From: Pseudomonadota bacterium
GTDB lineage: Bacteria; Pseudomonadota; Alphaproteobacteria; Rhizobiales; Rhizobiaceae
Length of the DNA stretch: 6,459 bases
Direction of reading: 5' to 3'
Assembly (NCBI GenBank): GCA_003242525.1
Contig: QGUU01000143.1
Coordinates: 1-6,459 of the forward strand
Shown here piece after piece: positions 1 through 4,528 of the stretch. The notes under the pieces were generated by a model, which saw only the letters and a list, made by a program, of their open reading frames with translations, did not search any database and was not told where the DNA came from. Both the position numbers and the translations under genes were made by a program. How positions within the stretch are numbered: position 1 is the stretch's first letter; every line of letters begins with the position of its first letter.

Positions 1-159
1 TCTTTTTTTTTTTTTTTTAAAACGACCGACCACCACAGAGTCTTTGACTTCCTTCTCCGTCGGCAGCTTCAGATGTGAATAGGAGCGTGGTCGGACCCGG
101 ATCTTGCCATCTCGCGAATGAGAAGCCTCTGCGCCGTCTCCGGCCTGTAGAGGGTGCAT
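1..159 (-). CDS. Possible 3'-truncated hypothetical gene running off the left edge
   Basis: On the minus strand an open frame begins at ATG 159-157 and stays open for 53 codons to the window edge. It contains a basic stretch, DGKIRVRPRSY (residues 17-27), and then enters a lysine run encoded by the 16-A tract (five AAA codons and one AGA). Codon third positions are moderately GC-rich, which fits coding use. The ribosome site is weak: only an AGG four bases before the ATG. I do not recognise the protein. The frame may equally be chance, or may be thrown out of phase if the homopolymer length is wrong. It has no visible domain, signal peptide or membrane segment. It would lie downstream of the 51-residue membrane protein on the same strand. 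Confidence 0.3.
   Translation of the reverse strand, partial: MHPLQAGDGAEASHSRDGKIRVRPRSYSHLKLPTEKEVKDSVVVGRFKKKKKR
3..18. repeat. 16-base poly-T/poly-A homopolymer
   Basis: Sixteen consecutive T residues on the plus strand lie at the very left edge of a GC-rich window. No GC-rich stem precedes the run on the plus strand, because the window starts there, so a terminator cannot be assessed. On the minus strand it would encode a lysine run. Tracts this long are prone to polymerase slippage and to sequencing or assembly length errors. Confidence 0.9.
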
Positions 160-192
160 CGGCCTGGCTGCGGAGACACTGAGGCCGATTTT
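158..192 (+). terminator. Inverted repeat followed by TTTT, weak terminator candidate
   Basis: ATCGGCCT (158-165) and AGGCCGAT (182-189) are a perfect 8-base inverted repeat with a 16-base loop, followed on the plus strand by TTTT (189-192). The loop is long and the T run short. No plus-strand gene is visible upstream, so this is a hairpin of uncertain role. It also covers the start codon of the possible minus-strand frame at 159. Confidence 0.25.
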
Positions 193-209
193 CGCCCGCC
201 GGTCGCGGC

Positions 210-365
210 TCAGGGCTTCAGGAACATATCCGCCAGAACAAACACCAAAGTCGTGAAGGCGATCAGCGCGATCCAACCGATGGCGGCCTCACGCCGGCCT
301 GCGCGTATCTGCTCCGGCGACCGCTGGTCTCGCGTGTACAGATATTCGTTATGAGTGTACTTCAT
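210..365 (-). CDS. 51-residue single-pass membrane protein, hypothetical
   Basis: This encodes a 51-residue protein starting MKYTHNEYLY. Residues 1-27 are charged and hydrophilic (KY, RDQR, RAGRREA). Residues 29-47 (GWIALIAFTTLVFVLADMF) form one clear transmembrane helix, and the tail is a short LKP. By the positive-inside rule the Arg-rich segment just before the helix suggests an N-in, C-out inner-membrane protein. The ATG at 365-363 is chosen because an upstream extension of the frame runs through the tRNA gene region and the protein composition changes there. A GGA lies about nine bases before this ATG. I cannot assign a function. It is downstream of tRNA-Val on the same strand, with a 126-base gap. 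Confidence 0.65.
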   Translation of the reverse strand: MKYTHNEYLYTRDQRSPEQIRAGRREAAIGWIALIAFTTLVFVLADMFLKP

Positions 366-491
366 TGGAGGTTCCGATCTGCTTGGCCCGTAGCGGACTC
401 TTAGTCGCGGCAGGACCGGCGGGCAAGCCGAACCGCGGCTTCGCGCGTGGCGACAAGCAGAGGCCGCAGCACCTGGAATTGAGAAATTGGA

Positions 492-566
492 TGGTGGGCG
501 TACCAAGGATCGAACTTGGGACCCCTACGATGTCAACGTAGTGCTCTCCCGCTGAGCTATACGCCC
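492..566 (-). tRNA. tRNA-Val (anticodon GAC)
   Basis: Reading the minus strand, a full cloverleaf can be drawn. The acceptor stem GGGCGTA/TACGCCC is 7 perfect pairs, the D stem is GCTC/GAGC, the anticodon stem is CTACG/CGTAG, and the loop TTGACAT gives anticodon GAC (positions 534-532). The variable loop has five bases, and the T stem CCAAG/CTTGG carries loop TTCGATC. The discriminator is A and the 3' CCA is encoded (494-492), so the gene is 75 bases. GAC reads valine codons GUC and GUU. The gene stands alone between cpdR and the small membrane protein, with its own promoter upstream. Confidence 0.96.
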
Positions 567-579
567 ATCCAAGGCCGCG

Positions 580-608
580 CATACATCATTTTTGCCTCGG
601 CCCGTCAA
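580..608 (-). promoter_or_regulatory. Promoter for tRNA-Val
   Basis: On the minus strand TTGACG (608-603) and TGTATG (585-580) are separated by exactly 17 bases. The -35 matches the sigma70 consensus at five of six positions; the -10 is weaker. Predicted transcription would start near 573, a few bases before the mature tRNA 5' end at 566. Confidence 0.5.
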
Positions 609-656
609 TAGCCGGATCGGACAAAGCGCATCGTCTGCGACAAAATTTGCCCCGTC

Positions 657-1019
657 TCAGGCCGCCTGAAGCATCTTCTCGACCTCGTTGACGAGATCGC
701 GCAGATGAAAAGGCTTGGACAGAACCTTCGCGTCCTTAGGTGCGTTGGAATCCGGGTTCAGCGCGACGGCCGCAAAGCCGGTGATGAACATCACCTTCAG
801 GTCGGGATCGATCTCCGTTGCGCGGCGGGCGAGTTCTATCCCGTCCATCTCCGGCATGACGATGTCGGTCAACAGCAGCGAGAACGGCTCCTCGCGCAAA
901 CGCTCATAGGCGCTCGCGCCATTATCGAAATCGCTGACCTGGTGGCCTGCGCGCTCAAGCGCCTTGACCAGGAAGCGGCGCATGTCGTCGTCGTCTTCCG
1001 CCAGAAGGATGCGTGCCAT
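657..1019 (-). CDS. cpdR: CpdR-type single-domain response regulator
   Basis: This is a stand-alone receiver domain of 120 residues with no output domain, starting MARILLAEDDDDMRRFL. The acidic pocket is E8-D9-D10, the phospho-acceptor is D52 in LLTDIVMPEMDG, the switch threonine is T80 in FITGF, and the conserved lysine is K102 in SKPF. Length, N-terminus and the lack of an output domain fit CpdR. In Caulobacter, CpdR is phosphorylated by the CckA-ChpT relay; the unphosphorylated form acts as an adaptor that brings ClpXP to the pole and promotes degradation of PdeA and, indirectly, CtrA. Rhizobia have a CpdR1 needed for normal cell cycle and bacteroid differentiation. The ATG is preceded by GGA at a suitable distance. 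It has a good promoter and a CtrA-like half site upstream and is divergent from the N-formylglutamate amidohydrolase gene. Another small receiver is possible but less likely. Confidence 0.9.
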   Translation of the reverse strand: MARILLAEDDDDMRRFLVKALERAGHQVSDFDNGASAYERLREEPFSLLLTDIVMPEMDGIELARRATEIDPDLKVMFITGFAAVALNPDSNAPKDAKVLSKPFHLRDLVNEVEKMLQAA

Positions 1020-1065
1020 CGTATTCCGTCCGAATCACCCTACGGGACTGCCTCGGGCGATCCCG

Positions 1066-1106
1066 TTAACCATCCCGTATATGAATGCCGGTCAGTAAAT
1101 ATCAAG
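1066..1106 (-). promoter_or_regulatory. cpdR promoter with CtrA-like half site at the predicted start
   Basis: On the minus strand CTTGAT (1106-1101), 17 bases, then CATATA (1083-1078) closely matches the rhizobial housekeeping consensus CTTGAC-N17-CTATAT. Transcription should start near 1071. The plus-strand octamer TTAACCAT (1066-1073) overlaps that point and equals a reported CtrA half-site motif in Caulobacter. It is framed by two copies of ATCCCGT (1060-1066 and 1072-1078). CtrA control of cpdR is known in Caulobacter; CtrA acting here is inference. Confidence 0.5.
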
Positions 1107-1226
1107 TGAATACAAGCAGCAAGGTGACCCTGGGGCAGGGCTGTCGGATAGCGCCATGCTGGACATGGGCGCGGTGCAATGGCAGGGTTTCCACATGATG
1201 GGTCTCTACTCGGGAACAGGTTCAAG

Positions 1227-2120
1227 GTGACGACTCCTGCCGAAGATTTCTCGGACGTCGCGCCGGTCGACGTTCTGACTGCGGCGGAACAGAGGGTTCC
1301 CTTCGTCTTCAGTTCGCCCCACAGCGGCAGGTTCTATCCCGAGCGCTTTCTGGCCATGACAAGGCTGGACGCCAATGCCATCCGCCGTTCGGAGGACTGC
1401 TATGTCGATGAACTGTTCGGTGGCGCCGTGGCTCTGGGCGCGCCGATGGTCAGGGCGAACTTCCCCCGGGCCTATCTCGACGCGAATCGCGAGCCATGGG
1501 AACTCGACCCGCGCATGTTCGCGGAGCCGGTCCCTCCCCATTGCAACATACGTTCCGCAAGGGTTGCCGGAGGACTGGGCACGGTGCCGCGCCTGGTGGG
1601 CGAGGGGCTGGATATCTATGCGGGGCGCTTGCCGCTGGAAGAAGCCCTTGGGCGCATCGAGGCAGCCTACAAGCCGTTTCACGAGTTGCTCAGGCGCCTC
1701 GTGACGCGTACACGTGTAGCGTTCGGCTACGCCGTGCTGATTGACTGCCACTCCATGCCGGCCAGCGTAAGGGTTCGCGATACCGGCGCCCGACCTGATT
1801 TCATCGTCGGCGACCGTTTCGGCACTTCGGCTTCCCGTGCGCTTACCGAGGCGGCGATCGCGTTGCTGTCGGAAATGGGCTACCTGGTGGCCCACAACAA
1901 GCCCTATGCCGGCGGCTTCATTACCGAACATTACGGCCGCCCTGCGCGACGCCTCCACGCACTGCAGATCGAGGTCAACCGCGGCCTCTACATGAACGAA
2001 CGCACATTTGAGAAAACGGCGGGCTTCGACGCGCTGAGGGAGGATATCACCCGGTTCTGCGCCAACCTGATGTCATTGCCCGACCATCTTTTCGATGACC
2101 TGCCCATGGCGGCCGAATAG
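1227..2120 (+). CDS. N-formylglutamate amidohydrolase family protein (HutG-like)
   Basis: This is a 297-residue protein (from the GTG) of the N-formylglutamate amidohydrolase family (Pfam FGase). Members hydrolyse N-formyl-L-glutamate to glutamate and formate, the last step of one histidine-degradation route; some act on other formylated substrates. Family signatures are SSPHSG (29-34), RSEDCYVDELF (54-64), DANREPWELDPRMF (85-98), DCHSMP (173-178), EHYGRP (234-239) and EVNRGLYM (249-256), which supply the metal-binding His/Glu set. No signal peptide is seen, so it is probably cytoplasmic. I favour GTG 1227, with AGG six bases upstream and a natural N-terminus (MTTPAED). ATG 1179 is in frame and adds 16 residues but lacks a ribosome site. 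No hutU, hutH or hutI is adjacent, so a role in histidine use is not shown by context. Confidence 0.85.
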   Translation: MTTPAEDFSDVAPVDVLTAAEQRVPFVFSSPHSGRFYPERFLAMTRLDANAIRRSEDCYVDELFGGAVALGAPMVRANFPRAYLDANREPWELDPRMFAEPVPPHCNIRSARVAGGLGTVPRLVGEGLDIYAGRLPLEEALGRIEAAYKPFHELLRRLVTRTRVAFGYAVLIDCHSMPASVRVRDTGARPDFIVGDRFGTSASRALTEAAIALLSEMGYLVAHNKPYAGGFITEHYGRPARRLHALQIEVNRGLYMNERTFEKTAGFDALREDITRFCANLMSLPDHLFDDLPMAAE

Positions 2121-2133
2121 TGGCCCATGCCAC

Positions 2134-2165
2134 AAAAAAAGACCGCATCGCTTGACGACGCGGTC
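2134..2165 (-). terminator. Intrinsic terminator of the sRNA
   Basis: On the minus strand GACCGCGTCG-TCAAG-CGATGCGGTC (2165-2141) forms a 10-bp stem with one G-U pair and a 5-base loop, followed by seven T (2140-2134). The plus-strand side has no T run, so it serves the sRNA rather than the amidohydrolase gene. Confidence 0.9.
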
Positions 2166-2218
2166 GAAGTCTAGGGAGGAAACGCCCACAAAGGGGCACG
2201 GGTGGTGCGAACCACCCA
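2134..2218 (-). ncRNA. suhB/alpha-r8 (MmgR)-type trans-acting sRNA
   Basis: On the minus strand a roughly 85-nt RNA is predicted to start near 2218. It has a 7-bp hairpin GGGTGGT-TCGC-ACCACCC (2217-2200), a small GCCC/GGGC hairpin, and a single-stranded GTTTCCTCCCTAGACTTC segment (about 2183-2166). It ends in a 10-bp terminator stem followed by seven T. The CCTCCC segment is anti-Shine-Dalgarno, as in rhizobial Hfq-binding sRNAs that block translation initiation. Size, layout and position before a suhB-like phosphatase gene fit the Rfam suhB / alpha-r8 family, which includes S. meliloti MmgR, a regulator of polyhydroxybutyrate granules under nitrogen limitation. The RNA call is strong from the sequence; the family name rests on memory of that family. 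It is convergent with the amidohydrolase gene, ending 13 bases from its stop. Confidence 0.85.
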
Positions 2219-2224
2219 TGGCCA

Positions 2225-2253
2225 AGGCTATTGTGCGTTGCACAAATGTCAAG
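2225..2253 (-). promoter_or_regulatory. sRNA promoter with operator-like palindrome in the spacer
   Basis: On the minus strand CTTGAC (2253-2248) is a perfect rhizobial -35. Seventeen bases follow and then TAGCCT (2230-2225) as the -10, with the start near 2218. Between them lies the inverted repeat TTGTGC-GTT-GCACAA (2231-2245), filling nearly the whole spacer, where a bound protein would compete with RNA polymerase. The palindrome is observed; the repressor is inferred. Confidence 0.7.
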
Positions 2254-2284
2254 GTGAGCTGGGGCTAGCTCCCGAGGCGCCACA

Positions 2285-2318
2285 GCCACGTGGCATTCCT
2301 GCAACGGTTTTGCTATGA
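2285..2318 (+). promoter_or_regulatory. Candidate promoter of the HisN/SuhB-family gene
   Basis: GTGGCA (2290-2295), 17 bases, CTATGA (2313-2318) is a weak -35 with a fair -10 in rhizobial style, giving a leader of about 35 bases. The perfect palindrome GCCACGTGGC (2285-2294) overlaps the -35. The region 2254-2284 holds nothing else I can name. Confidence 0.3.
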
Positions 2319-2360
2319 GGCAGCACCGAACCAGGCTTCGGCCATCTCCAGGAGAATGAA

Positions 2361-3134
2361 TTGGATATTTCCTCCGATTTCCTGCGTCGAATCGCGCGCG
2401 CGGCTGCCGCCGAAACGCTGCCGAGATTCCGCAGCCAGTCCGCAGTAACAAACAAGCTGTCAGCCGGTTTTGATCCGGTCACCGAGGCAGACAAACAGGC
2501 GGAACTTGCCATACGGTCTGTCATCGAGGCCGAATTTCCGGACCATGGCATACTCGGCGAGGAGCATGGCATTTCCAATGCCGGCAGCCGGCATGTCTGG
2601 GTAATCGATCCGATCGACGGCACTCGGGCGTTCATTTCGGGCGTGCCGGTGTGGGGTACGCTGGTCGGCCTGACGGAGGATGGTGAGGCGGTAGCAGGCA
2701 TGATGTCGCAACCCTTCACTGGGGAGCTGTTTTATGCGAACGGCTCCGGCGCGCATTACGAGGGGCCGGGCGGGCCACGCAAGCTGGCCACCCGCAAGAC
2801 CATGTCGCTTTCGCAGGCGACGCTGTTCACCACTTCGCCCGGACTTTTCCGCGATGAAAAGCGCGGCAACTACGACAGGCTGGAAAGCATGGTGCAACTC
2901 GCCCGCTACGGCACGGACTGCTATGCATTCGCCATGCTGGCGGCAGGCAGTGTGGATGTCGTCGTCGATCCGGGGCTGCAACCTTATGACATTGTCGGCC
3001 TGATTCCGATCATCGAGAAGGCGGGCGGGGTTATAACCACCTTCGACGGCGGGCCGGCGGAGAAGGGGGGCGACGTGGTGGCCGCCGCAACGCCGGAACT
3101 CCACGAGGCCGCCATGAAGGCGCTGAGGGGATAA
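2361..3134 (+). CDS. hisN: Inositol-monophosphatase-family phosphatase, likely histidinol-phosphatase HisN
   Basis: This is a 257-residue Mg2+-dependent phosphatase of the IMPase fold. Metal-site motifs are DPVTEAD (38-44), GEEHG (66-70), DPIDGT (83-88) and a C-terminal YD (209-210) followed by LIPIIEKAGGVITTFDG. The segment DPIDGTRAFISGVPVWGT is typical of the HisN branch, which removes phosphate from L-histidinol phosphate in histidine synthesis. Plain SuhB/inositol-1-phosphatase is the main alternative, and rhizobial relatives are labelled both ways. The start is TTG 2361, placed six bases after a strong AGGAG (2350-2354); an ATG at 2356 is out of frame. The gene is cytoplasmic and stands alone. 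It converges on the hydrolase gene with a 16-base gap holding the hairpin GCGGGAG/CTCCCCGC (3140-3164), which lacks a T run. Confidence 0.82.
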   Translation: MDISSDFLRRIARAAAAETLPRFRSQSAVTNKLSAGFDPVTEADKQAELAIRSVIEAEFPDHGILGEEHGISNAGSRHVWVIDPIDGTRAFISGVPVWGTLVGLTEDGEAVAGMMSQPFTGELFYANGSGAHYEGPGGPRKLATRKTMSLSQATLFTTSPGLFRDEKRGNYDRLESMVQLARYGTDCYAFAMLAAGSVDVVVDPGLQPYDIVGLIPIIEKAGGVITTFDGGPAEKGGDVVAAATPELHEAAMKALRG

Positions 3135-3150
3135 AGTCGGCGGGAGTGAC

Positions 3151-4104
3151 TCAAGTCTCCCCGCTTGCCGGAATGAAGGCGTCGAAAGCGGCGAATAGCT
3201 GCTCGCGATAGAGGTCAGCTTCCTGCAGGATCTCGTGGCGGGCGCCGTCGATCACCACGAGCGATCCCAGCCGCAGATGGCGGGCATACCATTCCACGGC
3301 GCGCGTCGAGACAACCTCATCGGCGCCGGCGCCAACGATCAGTGTCGGAATCCGGTTCGCTGCCATGAAATCCGGCCTTGTCACCCTGGTGATCGCCACT
3401 GCGGCGGCACGCACCCAGCGTACGGTCGGCCCGCCCTGGGCAAGCTGCGGGAAAGCTTCGTAAAGGGCAACGTTGCGCCTGTAGCGTTCAGGATCGCTGG
3501 TCAGCTTGTTGGTGTCGAACGGTGCCGTCTGCGTCGGCTCTGCGCCTCCAGCGGCATAGAGGCGGCCAAGACCCATCATGGTAAGCAGGGCGGTGACCCG
3601 CCGCACCGTATTCATGGATGGGCGCCGGTTCGGCAAAGCCAGGAAGGGGGCAACCAGCACCATGCGCGAAACACGATTCACCAGCGACGGAGCCGCGAGC
3701 AGCGCAACAAGCGCCCCGGTGGAATGAGCCAGGACATAGTAGGGTCCCCGGCAATCCGGCAGCACGACGTCCTGGAAAAGCTGGTCGAGATCGCTGGCGT
3801 AGTCGTTGAAGCTCTTCACATAGCCGCGCAGAGGGTTGCGGATCAGCCGGTCGGAAGCACCCTGGCCGCGCCAGTCGAGGCAGACAGCGCCAAAACCCCT
3901 TTTCTGCAGGTCGCGTACTGTTTCGAAATATTTCTCGATACATTCATTGCGGCCGGGCAGCACCACCACGCAACCGTTCAGGGGCCGTGTCGTGGCTTCG
4001 AAGCGGGCAAAGCGAAACCGCTTGCCGTCCCGGCCCTGAAGAAAGCCGCCGGAGGCATTTTGAGGAACCGGATTGTCGGGCGTTTCGTGAAAAAGGTCCG
4101 TCAT
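3151..4104 (-). CDS. Alpha/beta hydrolase, lysophospholipase (PldB-like) family
   Basis: This is a 317-residue serine hydrolase of the Hydrolase_4 / lysophospholipase L2 group. Features in order are the oxyanion region VVLPGRNECIEKY (47-59), the LDWRGQGAS segment (77-84), the nucleophile elbow AHSTGA with S128, a lid-like variable region (about 160-245), the acid D262 in GAGADEVVS and H290 in GARHEIL. All three catalytic residues are present. The family hydrolyses lysophospholipids or monoacylglycerols; the substrate here is unknown. No signal peptide is seen. The start ATG 4104-4102 is preceded by GGAAG five bases upstream. An in-frame ATG at 4251 would add 49 residues of unlikely composition running through a palindrome, so I reject it. 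The gene converges on the hisN-like gene and is divergent from hsp20. Its leader contains sequences complementary to its own ribosome site. Confidence 0.85.
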   Translation of the reverse strand: MTDLFHETPDNPVPQNASGGFLQGRDGKRFRFARFEATTRPLNGCVVVLPGRNECIEKYFETVRDLQKRGFGAVCLDWRGQGASDRLIRNPLRGYVKSFNDYASDLDQLFQDVVLPDCRGPYYVLAHSTGALVALLAAPSLVNRVSRMVLVAPFLALPNRRPSMNTVRRVTALLTMMGLGRLYAAGGAEPTQTAPFDTNKLTSDPERYRRNVALYEAFPQLAQGGPTVRWVRAAAVAITRVTRPDFMAANRIPTLIVGAGADEVVSTRAVEWYARHLRLGSLVVIDGARHEILQEADLYREQLFAAFDAFIPASGET

Positions 4105-4144
4105 ATATGCTTCCGGCACGGTGGCTGGCGGTGCGCCGGTCCAG

Positions 4145-4172
4145 TGATAAAAGCAAACGAACCAAAAGCAAG
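4145..4172 (-). promoter_or_regulatory. Candidate promoter for the alpha/beta hydrolase gene
   Basis: On the minus strand CTTGCT (4172-4167), 16 bases, TTATCA (4150-4145) would give a start near 4138 and a leader of about 34 bases. Both boxes are imperfect. If this is the real promoter, the large palindrome at 4188-4221 lies upstream of it, not in the mRNA. Confidence 0.3.
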
Positions 4173-4187
4173 GCGCTACCATGGGCA

Positions 4188-4221
4188 AGGCCGGAAGCGT
4201 CCTGCGGATCGCTTCCGGCCT
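4188..4221. repeat. Perfect 12-bp inverted repeat, with a third partial copy at the hydrolase ribosome site
   Basis: AGGCCGGAAGCG (4188-4199) and CGCTTCCGGCCT (4210-4221) are exact complements with a 10-base loop. No T run follows on either strand, so it is not a standard terminator. The 9-mer GCTTCCGGC recurs at 4109-4117, where its complement is the ribosome site of the minus-strand hydrolase gene. In the gap 4105-4396 I also see CGGAGCG/CGCTCCG (4266-4272, 4282-4288) and the palindrome CCTTAAGG (4304-4311), but no credible gene. Confidence 0.85.
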
Positions 4222-4396
4222 CCGTCGAGCCGGGAGGAAGGGACGTTGCACCCGGCCGGCCTTTGCGGAGCGCTGGAGGACCGCTCCGACTGACTTGGCC
4301 GGACCTTAAGGCCGCGCCCCTGAACAGAGGCCGAAAACTCGGTTCATCCTGCATTCATCCGCGCGCCTGCTGCGGTCAACTCCACCGATCCGCAGT

Positions 4397-4425
4397 CTTG
4401 AAACGCCGTACGAGTGCACCCAGAT
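4397..4425 (+). promoter_or_regulatory. Sigma32 (RpoH)-type heat-shock promoter of hsp20
   Basis: CTTGAAA (4397-4403), 15 bases, then CCCAGAT (4419-4425) fits the RpoH consensus CTTGAAA-N11-16-CCCATNT with one clear mismatch. Transcription would start near 4431, giving a 5' leader of about 98 bases, the size expected for a ROSE leader. The box identities are direct; control by RpoH is inferred from the consensus and the gene type. Confidence 0.65.
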
Positions 4426-4430
4426 AACTG

Positions 4431-4528
4431 ATGCGGCCGCCGGTGTCGGGGCCGCTGGTACCATCGGGACGCCGTTCGGGTCCCTGCAGGCACCAAAACG
4501 CAACCTGTTGCTCGAAGGAGAACAACCT
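4431..4528 (+). promoter_or_regulatory. ROSE-like RNA thermometer in the hsp20 leader
   Basis: The leader can fold into a chain of hairpins. The first is GCGGCC/GGCCGC (4433-4438, 4450-4455), extended inward by CCG/CGG. The second is GGGAC/GTCCC (4466-4470, 4480-4484) with inner CC/GG. A short GCAGG/CCTGT pairing may follow. Last, GUUGCUC (4507-4513) pairs with GAGAACAAC (4518-4526) across a two-base bulge, trapping part of the AAGGAG ribosome site (4515-4520). TTGCTC just before the ribosome site matches the conserved U(U/C)GCU element of ROSE thermometers of rhizobial small heat-shock genes, in which the weak last hairpin opens on warming. Melting itself cannot be shown from sequence. Confidence 0.72.

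Noticed and set aside
425..441. AAGCCG/CGGCTT hairpin between tRNA-Val and the small membrane protein as the tRNA terminator
   Set aside because: The stem is only six pairs and no T run follows; it could be chance in GC-rich DNA.
1156..1230. Short upstream reading frame (ATG 1156 to TGA 1230) overlapping the amidohydrolase start
   Set aside because: It has 24 codons, no ribosome site and no recognisable product. Overlap with GTG 1227 is suggestive of coupling, but the evidence is too thin to call.
1206..1958. Long minus-strand open frame (250 codons) inside the amidohydrolase gene
   Set aside because: It is a shadow of a GC-rich gene: the plus-strand frame carries all family motifs, while this frame gives a His/Arg-rich product with no recognisable domain.
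2141..2165. Hairpin as terminator of the amidohydrolase gene on the plus strand
   Set aside because: The T run is only on the minus-strand side, so it terminates the sRNA; the plus side continues with GAAGTC.
3140..3164. Bidirectional terminator between the two convergent genes
   Set aside because: A 7-bp stem with one bulge exists, but neither side has a T run; I kept it only as a remark under the HisN/SuhB-family gene.
4105..4251. 49-residue N-terminal extension of the lysophospholipase, with a hydrophobic patch that might look like a signal
   Set aside because: It runs through a perfect palindrome, contains many Arg and Pro, and the internal ATG at 4104 has a well-spaced GGAAG ribosome site.
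3235..4293. 352-codon plus-strand open frame opposite the lysophospholipase gene
   Set aside because: The minus-strand product has an intact Ser-Asp-His triad and a good ribosome site. The plus-strand product has no domain and unlikely composition.
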